Shown here piece by piece: positions 1 to 9,713 of a DNA stretch of 64,000 nt. A program made the position numbers and the translations under genes. The notes under the pieces are model-generated. The model had not been told where the DNA came from. It saw nothing but the letters and a program-made list of their open reading frames with translations, and did not search any database. Every line of letters begins with the position of its first letter. The stretch's first letter is position 1. This DNA comes from Roseibium sp. HPY-6 (GTDB lineage: Bacteria; Pseudomonadota; Alphaproteobacteria; Rhizobiales; Stappiaceae): contig NZ_JBEWCD010000001.1 of the NCBI RefSeq assembly GCF_040530035.1, positions 2,356,001-2,420,000 on the forward strand. Reading direction: 5' to 3'.

Positions 1-1682
1 CCGTGATCGCCAAGGTCCGGCACTCGACGCCGGGCGTTGGTCTGATTTCACCGCCTCCGCATCATGATATCTATTCCATCGAAGATCTGGCACAGCTCAT
101 CTACGACCTGAAAAACGTGAACCCGGAAGCCGACATATCGGTCAAACTGGTTTCCGAAGTCGGCGTCGGGACGGTTGCCGCAGGTGTTGCCAAGGCACGC
201 GCGGACCACATCACGATTTCCGGTTATGATGGTGGAACAGGCGCTTCCCCGCTGACATCCATCAAGCACGCAGGCAGCCCCTGGGAAATCGGCTTGGCCG
301 AAACCCAGCAGACGCTGGTACTGAACGGACTGCGCTCGCGCGTTGCGCTTCAGGTGGATGGCGGTTTGCGCACGGGCCGTGACGTGATTGTCGGTGCGCT
401 GCTTGGCGCGGATGAGTTCGGCTTTTCGACGGCACCGCTGATCGCCGCAGGCTGCCTGATGATGCGCAAATGTCATCTCAACACCTGCCCCGTGGGCATT
501 GCGACCCAGGATCCTGTCCTGCGCAAACGCTTCAAGGGCACGCCGGAACACGTGATCAACTACTTCTTCTACGTTGCCGAAGAAGTTCGCGAAATCATGG
601 CCGGGCTGGGCATTGAGAAGCTTGACGACCTGATCGGTCGGTCCGATTTCCTCGACAAGAATGCAGCCATCGAGCACTGGAAAGCCAAAGGCCTCGACTT
701 CTCACGGATCTTCTTCCAGCCGGAAGCGGAACCGGAAGAAACCCGCTGGACGCAAACCCAGGACCACCCGATCGTCGATATCCTTGACCGGAAACTGATA
801 GAAGCGGCCCGCCCGGCTCTGGACAGCAAAGAACCGACGATCGTCAACGAGACCATTTCTTCTGTCGACCGTTCTGTTGGTGCCATGCTCTCCGGCGAGA
901 TCGCCAAGCGCTATGGCAACAAGGGCCTGAAGAAGCCGGACACCTTGCATATCAATCTCAAGGGCACCGCCGGACAGGCGTTCGGAGCATTCGTCGCACG
1001 CGGCGTGACCATCGATCTTGTCGGTGATGCCAACGACTATGTCGGCAAGGGTCTTGCCGGCGGCAAACTGATCGTCCGGCCACCGGAAAACACACGCATC
1101 ACTGCCGAAAACTCCATCATCGTCGGCAACACGGTTCTTTATGGCGCGACGGAAGGCGAATGCTATTTCCGGGGTGTTGCCGGTGAGCGTTTCGCGGTTC
1201 GCAACTCCGGAGCTGTTGCCGTCGTCGAAGGCGTCGGCGATCATGGCTGCGAATACATGACGGGTGGCGTTGTCGTTGTCATCGGCCAGACCGGACGCAA
1301 CTTTGCCGCGGGCATGTCCGGCGGCATCGCATACGTTCTCGATGAGGACGGAACATTCGGAACCCGCTGCAATCTCGCCATGGTTGATCTGGAGCCGGTC
1401 ACGGAAGAAGACGACCTGTTGGAGAAACTCCACCACCACGGCGGTGACATCGAGCACAAGGGTCGCGTTGATCTGTCCTCGGACATGACACGCCATGACG
1501 ACGAACGCCTGCGCCAGATGCTGACAAAGCATGCGGAGCTTACCGGTTCGACAAAGGCACGCGCGATCCTGGAGGACTGGACAAATTACCGGCCCAAGTT
1601 CGTCAAGGTCATGCCGGTCGAGTACCGGCGCGCGCTCCGCGAGATGGAAGAACAGCGCCTCGGAATGGTCGCCGCAGAATAA
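1..1682 (+). CDS. gltB: Glutamate synthase large subunit, C-terminal part (5' end outside window)
   Basis: This is the last ~560 residues of the NADPH-dependent glutamate synthase alpha chain, which makes two glutamates from glutamine and 2-oxoglutarate; the full family protein is about 1500 residues. The visible part begins inside the FMN-binding synthase domain, with [11 protein letters not shown] and an [13 protein letters not shown] barrel segment. It continues through the iron-sulfur cysteines in [13 protein letters not shown] (C-x5-C-x4-C) into the C-terminal GXGXG beta-helix, seen as [15 protein letters not shown] and repeated G-x-x-G turns. The reading frame is open at the left edge, so the start lies upstream. 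gltD follows after about 90 bases and is probably in the same operon. Seen: motifs and open frame. Known: the reaction. Confidence 0.97.
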   Translation, partial: VIAKVRHSTPGVGLISPPPHHDIYSIEDLAQLIYDLKNVNPEADISVKLVSEVGVGTVAAGVAKARADHITISGYDGGTGASPLTSIKHAGSPWEIGLAETQQTLVLNGLRSRVALQVDGGLRTGRDVIVGALLGADEFGFSTAPLIAAGCLMMRKCHLNTCPVGIATQDPVLRKRFKGTPEHVINYFFYVAEEVREIMAGLGIEKLDDLIGRSDFLDKNAAIEHWKAKGLDFSRIFFQPEAEPEETRWTQTQDHPIVDILDRKLIEAARPALDSKEPTIVNETISSVDRSVGAMLSGEIAKRYGNKGLKKPDTLHINLKGTAGQAFGAFVARGVTIDLVGDANDYVGKGLAGGKLIVRPPENTRITAENSIIVGNTVLYGATEGECYFRGVAGERFAVRNSGAVAVVEGVGDHGCEYMTGGVVVVIGQTGRNFAAGMSGGIAYVLDEDGTFGTRCNLAMVDLEPVTEEDDLLEKLHHHGGDIEHKGRVDLSSDMTRHDDERLRQMLTKHAELTGSTKARAILEDWTNYRPKFVKVMPVEYRRALREMEEQRLGMVAAE

Positions 1683-1769
1683 CAAACCGACAATACAACA
1701 GGGCTCTCGGCCGTTACGGATGGCCGATTGCAGCCATCCTGGGAAAGACGCAAATTTGAGGAGGTCACC

Positions 1770-3200
1770 TTGGGCAAGGTAACCGGTTTTTTGGAAATCG
1801 ATCGTCAGGAGCAGAAGTACCAGCCGGCTTCTGACCGGATCCGGCATTTCCGCGAATTCACGATCCCGCTGAACGATCAGGAAGTGGCCAATCAGGCGGC
1901 TCGTTGCATGGATTGCGGCATTCCGTTCTGTCACGGTCCCGACGGGTGCCCGGTCAACAACCAGATTCCGGACTGGAACGATCTGGTGTACCAGGGCGAC
2001 TGGGACATCGCGCTGCGCAACCTTCACTCTACCAATAATTTCCCGGAATTCACCGGCCGGATCTGCCCGGCTCCGTGCGAGGAAGCGTGCACGCTCAATC
2101 TGGAAGACATCCCTGTCAACATCAAAACCGTTGAGCAGGCGCTTGCCGACAAGGGATGGGAGCAGGGCTGGATCGTTCCTGAACCGTCTTCAAGCAAGAC
2201 AGGCAAAGCCGTTGCCATCATCGGGTCTGGTCCTGCCGGCATGGCTGCGGCCCAGCAGCTCGCGCGCGCCGGTCATACGGTCCATGTTTATGAACGTGAA
2301 CCGAAGGCAGGTGGTCTGCTGCGCTACGGCATCCCTGACTTCAAGATGGAAAAACACTTTATTGACCGCCGCGTCGAGCAGATGGAAGCCGAAGGCGTCA
2401 CCTTTCACTACGGTGTCGATGTCGGTGTGAACACCACGCTGGAGGAGCTCTCAGAGCGGCACGATGCCGTCATCCTGTGTGCGGGTGCTGAGCGTCCGCG
2501 TGATCCTGGCGTCTCCGGAATGGAGCTGGAAGGCTGCCATTGGGCAATGAAGTATCTCGTTCAGCAGAACCGCCGCGTCGGCGGCGAGCCCGAAGGCGAT
2601 GAGCTTCCGATCTGGGCCGGTGGCAAGCACGTGGTCGTCATCGGCGGCGGCGACACTGCCTCTGACTGTGTCGGCACCGCGTTCCGTCAGGGTGCCCTGT
2701 CGGTCACCCAGCTGGACATCCGCCCGATCCCGCCGCTCAAGGAAGACAAGATGACGGTCTGGCCATATTGGCCGACGAAATTCCGCACATCGTCCTCGCA
2801 GGCCGAAGGTGCAGAGCGTGAGTTTTCCGCGGCAACACTTGCCCTTGTCGGCGAAGACGGCATCGTCACAGGTGTCAAATGCGCCCGCGTTGACGAAAAA
2901 CGCAGACCGATCGAAGGCACGGAATTCATTCTGCGCGCCGATCTGGTTTTGGCGGCGATCGGGTTTTCCGGCCCGTTGCTGGACACCTACATTGCTGAAG
3001 CCGGAGATCAGCTCGAGCTGGACGGCCGAACCAATGTGAAGGCCAATACCGACGACTACAAAACCAGCATGAACAACGTCTTTGCGGCAGGCGACGTTCG
3101 CAAGGGTCAGTCGCTGGTTGTCTGGGCGATACGAGAGGGACGTCAGGCGGCACGGGCTGTCGATGAATTCCTGACCGGATCCTCGGACCTGCCGCGTTGA
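1770..3200 (+). CDS. gltD: Glutamate synthase small subunit
   Basis: This is the beta chain of glutamate synthase, an FAD/NADPH oxidoreductase that feeds electrons to GltB. I chose the TTG at 1770 because GAGGAGG sits at 1758-1764 and the product then begins [13 protein letters not shown], the usual GltD N-terminus; an ATG 42 bases upstream lacks such a site. The order is an N-terminal 4Fe-4S region ([16 protein letters not shown] and CPAPCEEAC), an FAD Rossmann motif [12 protein letters not shown], an NADPH motif [11 protein letters not shown], and a C-terminal [16 protein letters not shown] segment closing the FAD site. The length of 476 residues is normal. It is convergent with the DUF459 gene. 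Confidence 0.97.
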   Translation: MGKVTGFLEIDRQEQKYQPASDRIRHFREFTIPLNDQEVANQAARCMDCGIPFCHGPDGCPVNNQIPDWNDLVYQGDWDIALRNLHSTNNFPEFTGRICPAPCEEACTLNLEDIPVNIKTVEQALADKGWEQGWIVPEPSSSKTGKAVAIIGSGPAGMAAAQQLARAGHTVHVYEREPKAGGLLRYGIPDFKMEKHFIDRRVEQMEAEGVTFHYGVDVGVNTTLEELSERHDAVILCAGAERPRDPGVSGMELEGCHWAMKYLVQQNRRVGGEPEGDELPIWAGGKHVVVIGGGDTASDCVGTAFRQGALSVTQLDIRPIPPLKEDKMTVWPYWPTKFRTSSSQAEGAEREFSAATLALVGEDGIVTGVKCARVDEKRRPIEGTEFILRADLVLAAIGFSGPLLDTYIAEAGDQLELDGRTNVKANTDDYKTSMNNVFAAGDVRKGQSLVVWAIREGRQAARAVDEFLTGSSDLPR

Positions 3201-3222
3201 AAATACCTTAGACGGTGCAATG

Positions 3223-3258
3223 GGCCCCTGATGCGGATCTTGATCCGTGTCAGGGGCC
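3223..3258. terminator. Hairpin between convergent gltD and DUF459 gene
   Basis: Outer arms GGCCCCTGA and TCAGGGGCC pair perfectly, and an inner CGGATC/GATCCG pairs within the loop. It lies 22 bases after the gltD stop and just beyond the end of the opposing gene, so it could serve both strands. There is no clear T-run on either side, so efficient intrinsic termination is inferred rather than seen. Confidence 0.5.
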
Positions 3259-3275
3259 TGATCGTTCTGTGCAGT

Positions 3276-4463
3276 CTACGATCCGCTAGGCGAAATGCCC
3301 TCAAGCGCCGAAGTGCCTTCAACGGCGATGCGTGGATCATCGACGCGGCCCGGCATTGGTGGAAGCGGCTCTCCCTTCACGAAGAAGCGGTAGGCCGTGC
3401 TGTTGCTGTCTGTTTCGTCTTCATCATCCTCGCCACCCAGCAGCAGCGCTTCGGGTGAGGTGGTCCGGCCAGTCAACACGATGAAGTTCGGATCATCTTC
3501 GATCCCTTCAAAGGCAAGCCCGCCATATCCTCCAAGAAGCCTCAAAAGCTCGCGATCCACAAAGAAGGCAACCTTCTGATAGCCCGGCCAGGTAAAGCCA
3601 ATACGGTCCTTTGTGCGCAATCGCGCGTTCTTGCCGTCTACATCGGGACCAAAAGACGAATAGCTGCCATCCTCGGCAAGAAAGATGTCCCAGATATCGA
3701 CATAGCGCACACGCCGGTCTTCCGTGAGCGACTGGAAGATTGAATTCAGTTGCGTGAAGTCCGCGTTGACGCTTTCCGTGTTGGTCGGCGGCAGTCCGGC
3801 CCAGACAATCGGCTTCTTCTCCTGTCGAACGACCCGTACCAGGCCTTCGACCTTGCTGCGATAGGCGTCGAGCCATTCCTGGGTCATGAATTCGACAGGC
3901 GTTTCGCCCGGAAACTCTTTCCCCAGGTCCCGGCGACCGATCATGACGACAACTGCCTTGACGTCCTCACCGCGGATTTTCGCGAGCGTCTTTGCGACCC
4001 AATCCGGGGAGGTTTCTCCCGCAAAACCCGACTTGTCTTCGGTAACCCGCTCCACCCGGATCTGCGGTTTTTCCGAAAGGATGAAGTCAAGTCCGTCCGC
4101 AACTCCGCGCGCCATCCGGTCCCCGACAACGAGGATCACGCCCGCATTGGCATCCTTTTCAACGGTTTTGTATTTGGGTGGCACCCCGGCTGCGCGCGCC
4201 GGTGCGCGCCGCTTTTTGAGCTGTTGCGGTGGTTGCTGACTGCGTCGCCTTTCCTTGTTGTTAAAGAGTTTTTGCAAAGGCGAAAACGGATTGAAACCAC
4301 GCAGAAGGCCGCTTTGGGCGACGACAATCTCTTTGTCGCTGGCTGCCTGAGCCATGGCTGGCGGCAGGGTCTCTTCGGTCAGACAGAACGACACCGCAAG
4401 GGCTGCCACTACTGCCAGCCTTGCCACCGCCTTCCCTTTTCCCGTTTCAGCCTTGACCCGCAA
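3276..4463 (-). CDS. DUF459 / SGNH-type hydrolase-like periplasmic protein
   Basis: The 395-residue protein begins with a basic stretch and a hydrophobic segment ending near AMAQA, consistent with a signal peptide. A proline- and arginine-rich linker follows. From about residue 105 there is an SGNH/GDSL-like fold of the DUF459 type: ILVVGDRMARGVADGL (block I, where the usual GDS serine appears as GDR), a VVVMIGRRDL block, and the late GYQKVAFFVDREL segment. The R in place of the nucleophile serine suggests weakened or absent hydrolase activity, although many DUF459 members differ here. The start is a TTG with GGGAGC upstream. Function is unknown; a cell-envelope or polysaccharide acyl role is inferred from the fold and its envelope neighbours. 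Confidence 0.8.
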   Translation of the reverse strand: MRVKAETGKGKAVARLAVVAALAVSFCLTEETLPPAMAQAASDKEIVVAQSGLLRGFNPFSPLQKLFNNKERRRSQQPPQQLKKRRAPARAAGVPPKYKTVEKDANAGVILVVGDRMARGVADGLDFILSEKPQIRVERVTEDKSGFAGETSPDWVAKTLAKIRGEDVKAVVVMIGRRDLGKEFPGETPVEFMTQEWLDAYRSKVEGLVRVVRQEKKPIVWAGLPPTNTESVNADFTQLNSIFQSLTEDRRVRYVDIWDIFLAEDGSYSSFGPDVDGKNARLRTKDRIGFTWPGYQKVAFFVDRELLRLLGGYGGLAFEGIEDDPNFIVLTGRTTSPEALLLGGEDDEDETDSNSTAYRFFVKGEPLPPMPGRVDDPRIAVEGTSALEGISPSGS

Positions 4464-4558
4464 AGTCAGCTCCCATTCGGACTAAATCAGGCAGAGATTA
4501 TACAAACCATCCGGAATGGGAAGACTTCAAATTGCTTCCCTTTCAGCACAGCCTGGCG

Positions 4559-5830
4559 TCATCCGCGCAATTTGAGATGGGCAAGCAGCACCACCGACGG
4601 ATACCCGTCCGGCACTAGCCCGCGCGAACTCTGGTAAGCACGTATCCCGCGACGCGTTGCCGGGCCGATCTTGCCGTCTGCTGCACCAACTGAAAATCCC
4701 AGCCGGTTCAGATAGTTCTGCAGCTCCACTCTCTCGGAGCGGCTGAGCGGAAGATGATCTCGTGACCAGTCACCCGCCAGCGGACCTCCACCAATCAATC
4801 GATCCGACAGGTGCCCGACCGCAAGCGCATAGGCGGTGGCATTATTGTAGCGTTTAATCACATAGAAGTTCCGCAGCATCAGAAACGCGGGACCGTTCGC
4901 ACCGGCAGGCAGTACCAGGATTGCCTTGTCGGACGGCCTTGGAAAGCCTTTGCCGTTGGAACGCTGGATACCGTATTTCGACCACTGACCGAGCGTGAGC
5001 GTCTTGTCGCCATCTGCCAGATGGTAGTCAAATCCGGTGGGCAGCCTGACTTCATAGCCCCACGTCTTTCCGGTCTGCCAGCCATGCTTTTTCAGGTAAT
5101 TTGCCGTTGAGGCGAGCGCATCCGGGATTGACGTCCAGATATCGCGGCGTCCGTCGCCGTTATAGTCCGCCGCGTAGGCTTTCCAGCTGGAGGGCATGAA
5201 TTGCGTGTGGCCCATTGCACCGGCCCACGACCCCTCCATATCCTCAAAGCGAACGTGTCCGGCCTGAACGATGGCAAGCGCGGTGACCAGTTCCTTGTTC
5301 CAGAACTTCTTGCGGCGCGGTGCGGCATAGGCAAGCGTTGCCAGTGCCTGGATCACATTGTGCCGGCCCATGTAGCCGCCGTAGTTTGTCTCCATGCCCC
5401 AGATAGCCAGGACCGCCTCGCGATCGACGCCATATTTAGCCTCAATCTGCCGCAGCACCACGGAATATTCCTGAAGGAGCTCGCGTCCCTTCTCGACACG
5501 CGTCTCGGAGACCGCGCTGTCGAGATAGTCCCAGATCGGCTTGACGAACTCTGACTGCTTGCTCATCAGGCGCAGCGTGTCGTCGTCAGGCGTCATGCCC
5601 TTGAAAACTGAATTGTAGGTCTGAGAGGTGATACCGGCCGCTTGGGCTTTCGGCCAGAAGTCTCGCACGAACCGGTCAAATCCAGGATCGGCCTGCACGG
5701 GTGTCAGCGTTGCCGACAAACCCAGCGCCAATACCAGGCCACCGGTCAGCCGCCGAAACCTCGACTTTACACTTTCATTTCGAGGCAACCAGGCCATCGC
5801 GTTCGCAGTTCGCCGCACAAAGCTCCGCAT
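4559..5830 (-). CDS. Lytic murein transglycosylase, MltB/SLT family, with peptidoglycan-binding tail
   Basis: This is a periplasmic lytic transglycosylase that cleaves the MurNAc-GlcNAc bond of peptidoglycan with anhydro-MurNAc formation. I chose the ATG at 5830 because AAGGAGG lies just upstream. A basic region and the hydrophobic GGLVLALGLSATLTPVQA form a signal peptide. The catalytic domain holds AIWGMETNYGGYMG, where the Glu is the expected catalytic acid, followed by the family segments GSWAGAMGHTQFMPSS and DYNGDGRRDIW. The last ~60 residues (LQNYLNRLGFSVG, DGKIGPATRRGIRAYQ) form a PG_binding_1 domain. The 423-residue length fits the family. The neighbouring DUF459 and beta-barrel genes run in the same direction. 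Confidence 0.93.
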   Translation of the reverse strand: MRSFVRRTANAMAWLPRNESVKSRFRRLTGGLVLALGLSATLTPVQADPGFDRFVRDFWPKAQAAGITSQTYNSVFKGMTPDDDTLRLMSKQSEFVKPIWDYLDSAVSETRVEKGRELLQEYSVVLRQIEAKYGVDREAVLAIWGMETNYGGYMGRHNVIQALATLAYAAPRRKKFWNKELVTALAIVQAGHVRFEDMEGSWAGAMGHTQFMPSSWKAYAADYNGDGRRDIWTSIPDALASTANYLKKHGWQTGKTWGYEVRLPTGFDYHLADGDKTLTLGQWSKYGIQRSNGKGFPRPSDKAILVLPAGANGPAFLMLRNFYVIKRYNNATAYALAVGHLSDRLIGGGPLAGDWSRDHLPLSRSERVELQNYLNRLGFSVGAADGKIGPATRRGIRAYQSSRGLVPDGYPSVVLLAHLKLRG

Positions 5831-5907
5831 TCGGGCCTCCTTACGCCCATGTTCGTGTTCGCTTCTGCCCCGCCCCAATGAATGATCTTCCAGTGGTTAC
5901 TGTATCG

Positions 5908-7374
5908 TTAATGCCGGAATCGAACACCTGCTTCAATCGCGTTTTCCGTGTAATCGCTGCCATCTTCGGAACTGTCGAACCGGCGATGCGTATAATCCGC
6001 AATCAAAGCCACATTGTTCGTCAGCGCAAAGGTCAGACCGCCAAACCCGGTCAGAGTGCTCTCTTCGATCGAAACCCCTTCATACGTACGATAGCTGTAG
6101 CCAACGCCCGTCTCTGCAACCAGCCTGTCGCTGAACGCATGGGCGAGCCGTAAATCTCCCGAATAAATGATCGACCCGCTCGCCGTGTCAATATCGGTTG
6201 CCTCAAAGCTTGTTCCAAGGCCGGCTGTGACTGTCGTCAGGCGTGTGGGTGACCACACCAGCGATCCATCCACGACAAGGCCCGACAAACTGTCCAGGCG
6301 ATCGTCTTCAATGTCCTCGATGCGCCAGCCAACGCCAATGTTTCCGGACACTTTTGGGCCTGAAGCGACGCTCAACCCGCCCCGAAGCTGGTAACCGTTT
6401 GCATCCCGCTTTTCACAGATACTGTCGCTGCATGTTTCGTCGAACCGGCGCAAAAGCAGCGATCCTTCAACAAATGGTGTGAACACACTGCCTGTTTCGA
6501 GATCAAACCTCAGGTTTGCGGAATAGAGCGTGTTGTCGCGGCCGCTTTCAATGTCGTCATCTGACGTATAGACGCTTCTGTCCAGGCCAAGGGATGCTGT
6601 TGCAGCGACAAGCCCAACCGCACGTGTTGCGCCCAGATCCGCCGCAAATGTCTGGACGTGATCGGCTCCGGAAGCGGTCGATTCCGCACTCCCGTCTTCT
6701 TCGCGGGAATAGGAATAGGAGGCACCGCTGTCGATCTGCGTCGCATCACTGATATCAAGCCGCAGATTTGCCGCCGCCGTGACATTGCCGTCGTTGTCAT
6801 CCGAGTTTTCCGGATATCCGGTATAAGAGCCGCGCAAGGACGCATCGAACTGATGCCGTGACCAGTTCGACACCAAGGACAAGTCCGGAGAGATACGGTA
6901 GAGTCCGCCTGCAGTTCCATTGGCCGACTGGGATGTATTGTCGGACCAACCGGTGGCCAGTGTTACTTGAGGCGTGAATGTGAAGGAACCAAGGCGGATG
7001 CCACTTGGCGCATCAAACGTCGTGTCTCCGCCAAAGACACCATCATCGATAAAGTCGTCTGACAGCGGAACCGCCCGGTCGACTGCCGCGATACGGTCCG
7101 AAAACGGTCGGATAGGTACGACGCGTCCGTTGGTTCCAAGACCGGTTGAACCCGTTTCCGCTTCCGCGCTGTTCAGCGTTCGCCGCAAGGCGTACACATT
7201 CGATTGTGTCGGATTGACATCTTCGCTTTCAACCGCTTCATCGGCCGTGCCCGCTGAAGCAAACCGGTCTCCCGACGCGTCGGACCCTCTCAGGTCGGAC
7301 AGCGCAGTCTGTGCATGCAAAGGCGCTGCCTGGAAGACAGTAAAACAAACAATCAGGTGGCGGATGCGGCGCAT
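5908..7374 (-). CDS. Outer-membrane beta-barrel protein (BBP2_2-like)
   Basis: The protein has an N-terminal signal peptide (MRRIRHLIVCFTVFQAAPLHA) when started at the ATG at 7374. An in-frame ATG at 7512 would add 46 polar residues ahead of it, and neither site has a strong ribosome-binding sequence. After a Ser/Asp-rich spacer the chain turns into alternating beta-strand sequence with aromatic girdles (QVTLATGWSDNTSQ, SASYSYSREED, LIADYTHRRFDSS) and ends in an aromatic-basic C-terminus, AGVRFRH. This pattern matches proteobacterial barrels often named putative beta-barrel porin 2. No ligand can be assigned. It is not a general porin of the classical alphaproteobacterial type. Confidence 0.78.
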   Translation of the reverse strand: MRRIRHLIVCFTVFQAAPLHAQTALSDLRGSDASGDRFASAGTADEAVESEDVNPTQSNVYALRRTLNSAEAETGSTGLGTNGRVVPIRPFSDRIAAVDRAVPLSDDFIDDGVFGGDTTFDAPSGIRLGSFTFTPQVTLATGWSDNTSQSANGTAGGLYRISPDLSLVSNWSRHQFDASLRGSYTGYPENSDDNDGNVTAAANLRLDISDATQIDSGASYSYSREEDGSAESTASGADHVQTFAADLGATRAVGLVAATASLGLDRSVYTSDDDIESGRDNTLYSANLRFDLETGSVFTPFVEGSLLLRRFDETCSDSICEKRDANGYQLRGGLSVASGPKVSGNIGVGWRIEDIEDDRLDSLSGLVVDGSLVWSPTRLTTVTAGLGTSFEATDIDTASGSIIYSGDLRLAHAFSDRLVAETGVGYSYRTYEGVSIEESTLTGFGGLTFALTNNVALIADYTHRRFDSSEDGSDYTENAIEAGVRFRH

Positions 7375-7737
7375 GCGGGTTCGGGACCGGTCGAATTCGT
7401 GATCCCGACCAAACTGACGAATGTTGGTTAATCCTTCGTTATTTTTTTGCAAATTGACACTGCACGCCTGTGTATTTCGGGTGCGTTCGCAAGAAGGCTT
7501 GTTCAACCTCATCTGTCCGCTGGAATTTGAAGCCTGTTTCCGCCTTGCTCACTGTCCTCAAAATGGTCTTGAACAGCAAACGATGTTCGCAGAAAGACCC
7601 TGATTCTCCTTAGATTCGGCACAATTTGAAACGAGACAGAAAACATGGGCAAAATTCTTGCGTTTTGCATTCACAGCTTCTTGAACTGTCCGCCCTCGTG
7701 TCATAGTTCTGCGCGATGCTGAACAAAGAAAGAAACA
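7375..7737. other. Divergent intergenic region between barrel gene and kdsD
   Basis: This 363-base stretch separates two genes that point away from each other and must hold both promoters. It is comparatively A/T-rich around 7425-7460 and 7600-7660. A TTGAAC at 7681-7686 could be a -35 box for kdsD, but I see no convincing -10 partner. I found no gene, RNA fold or repeat here. Confidence 0.4.
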
Positions 7738-8751
7738 ATGGCTAATTCCACTCTCGATTCCCTTCAAGAAGATGGCATGGACGACATGACCCAGAGCCTG
7801 GTTTCGGCGGAACGGACCCTCGAGACGGAAATTGCCGGATTGAGTGCCGTCAGAGCGGCATTGAAGAACGGACTGGCCGCCCCCTTCAAACAAACGTTTG
7901 AACTGATCCGCAACAGCTCGGGCCGCGTGATTGTGACAGGCGTTGGAAAGAGCGGGCACATCGGCACAAAAATCGCCGCAAGCCTCGCCTCGACCGGTAC
8001 TCCATCCTTTTTTGTTCATGCAAGCGAGGCCTCGCACGGCGATCTGGGAATGATCACGGCGGACGATGTGGTTCTCGCCCTGTCCTGGTCAGGCGAAACC
8101 CAGGAACTTGCAAGTATCGTCACGTACACTCGACGTTTCAAGGTGCCGCTAGTGGCGGTAACGTCGCGCGAGGACAGCGCGCTCGGCAGGGCATCGGACA
8201 TCGTTCTGAAACTTCCAAGCGTTGCCGAAGCTTGTCCGCATGGTCTTGCACCGACAACATCAGCGCTCATCCAGCTGGCGATCGGTGATGCGCTGGCGGT
8301 CGCTCTTCTGGAAGGCCGCGGATTTACGGCTCAGGATTTTCGCGTGCTTCATCCGGGCGGTCGTCTGGGCGCTAGCTTGAAGAGCGCCAAGGACATCATG
8401 CATTCCGGCGAAAGGCTGCCACTCGTATCAGTCTCCACGGCAATGAGCGAAGGCATCGTCCTGATGACCCAACGCGGATTTGGCGTGTTAGGGGTCACGG
8501 ATGAACTGAACCGGCTGATCGGCATCATCACTGATGGTGACCTGAGACGTCATGTTTCCGCAAACCTCCTGGAAAAGACCGCCGGCGACATCATGACGAG
8601 ATCACCAAAGACCGTACCACCGGATGCCCTGTCCGCGTCGATCCTGGAACTGGTCAACAGCCTCTCGATTACGTCGGTTTTTGTAATTGAAGACGGCCGT
8701 CCGGTTGGCATCGTGCATCTTCATGATCTGCTGCGGATCGGAGCCGCCTGA
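7738..8751 (+). CDS. kdsD: Arabinose-5-phosphate isomerase, KpsF/GutQ family
   Basis: The enzyme converts ribulose 5-phosphate to arabinose 5-phosphate, the first committed step toward Kdo for lipopolysaccharide or capsule. The N-terminal SIS domain (about residues 45-190) shows VIVTGVGKSGHIGTKIAASL, the substrate-binding SWSGETQEL and an HGLAPTTS block, followed by LHPGGRLG at the end of the domain. Two CBS repeats fill residues 215-335. The 337-residue length is typical. The start ATG follows AAAGAAAG. The rest of the Kdo pathway is not in the window. Assignment to the biosynthetic KdsD rather than a capsule-specific paralogue is inferred. Confidence 0.92.
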   Translation: MANSTLDSLQEDGMDDMTQSLVSAERTLETEIAGLSAVRAALKNGLAAPFKQTFELIRNSSGRVIVTGVGKSGHIGTKIAASLASTGTPSFFVHASEASHGDLGMITADDVVLALSWSGETQELASIVTYTRRFKVPLVAVTSREDSALGRASDIVLKLPSVAEACPHGLAPTTSALIQLAIGDALAVALLEGRGFTAQDFRVLHPGGRLGASLKSAKDIMHSGERLPLVSVSTAMSEGIVLMTQRGFGVLGVTDELNRLIGIITDGDLRRHVSANLLEKTAGDIMTRSPKTVPPDALSASILELVNSLSITSVFVIEDGRPVGIVHLHDLLRIGAA

Positions 8752-8921
8752 ACACCTCGCAGTCCGCCCCGGGCAACGGATCACAAAAGCGTTTGGTGCG
8801 GAAAAAAGTTCGCATATTCCGCTTCTTGTCGATCCGCATTAGGATTTGATTAGCCATAATCCACTTAGACTGCACCCAAGTTTCACTGGCTTGATGCCAC
8901 AGACATTGGTGTGTGAACAGA

Positions 8922-9689
8922 ATGGATCTGGCGACCCTCATCGGTATTCTTGGTGCGTTTGGCATCGTTTTGACCGCTATTTTCCTGGGCGGCAGCTTCA
9001 CGCAATTTGTCGATGTACCCTCGATGCTGATCGTTATCGGCGGCGGCCTCGCGGCCACACTGGTCAGGTTCCAGCTCGCCGACATTGCAAGCGCATTTGT
9101 GACCGGCTTCAAGGTCGCTCTTTCAGGTAAGGGCAACAGCCCCCGCGATCTCATCTCCGAAATCACCAATCTCGGCGAGACCGTGCGTAAATCCGGCCCG
9201 CTCGGCCTGGAGAATGTCGACGTCTCGGATCCGGTGCTCGCCAAGGGTGTTCAGTACATTGCCGACGGCTACGAGCTTGAGTTCATCAAGGAGGCGATGG
9301 AGCGCGAAAGGGATTTGCAGCTCTCCCGCCTCTCCGAAGGCCGCCGTGTGATGAAAGCTCTCGGCGACTCAGCTCCGGCCTTTGGCATGATCGGGACGCT
9401 TGTCGGTCTCGTCCAGATGCTGGCCAACATGGACGATCCGGCAGCAATCGGTCCGTCCATGGCTGTCGCGCTTCTCACCACGCTTTACGGCGCTCTTATC
9501 TCGAACATCATCTGTCTTCCCCTTGTGGACAAGCTCGATGCGAAATTCGACGTGGACGAGCTCAACCAGACATTGATCATCGACGGTGTTTGCCAGATCC
9601 GCGAATCCAAGAGCCCGGCGCTCATCAAGGAAATGCTGGTGGCGTATCTCCCGGAAAAGGCACGCGCCGACCTGGCCGAAGCAGCCTAG
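8922..9689 (+). CDS. motA: Flagellar motor stator protein MotA (PomA-like)
   Basis: This is the four-span stator subunit that, with MotB, conducts ions across the inner membrane to drive the flagellar rotor. I prefer the ATG at 8922, giving MDLATLIGILGAFGIV, over a GTG nine bases earlier, because PomA-type proteins begin MDLATL. Hydrophobic spans lie near residues 5-25, 30-50, 150-170 and 180-205. The charged cytoplasmic loop between spans 2 and 3 holds EAMERERDLQLSRLSEGRRV, and the third span carries APAFGMIGTLVGLVQML. The 255-residue length is that of the PomA branch rather than the longer MotA of rhizobia. motB follows after 24 bases; no other flagellar gene is in the window. Confidence 0.9.
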   Translation: MDLATLIGILGAFGIVLTAIFLGGSFTQFVDVPSMLIVIGGGLAATLVRFQLADIASAFVTGFKVALSGKGNSPRDLISEITNLGETVRKSGPLGLENVDVSDPVLAKGVQYIADGYELEFIKEAMERERDLQLSRLSEGRRVMKALGDSAPAFGMIGTLVGLVQMLANMDDPAAIGPSMAVALLTTLYGALISNIICLPLVDKLDAKFDVDELNQTLIIDGVCQIRESKSPALIKEMLVAYLPEKARADLAEAA

Positions 9690-9713
9690 AATAGATCCGA
9701 ACGGACCAGAGCC

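Noticed and set aside
702..2027. 441-codon minus-strand open frame across gltB and gltD
   Set aside because: It spans the junction of two certain genes on the other strand and shows no motif.
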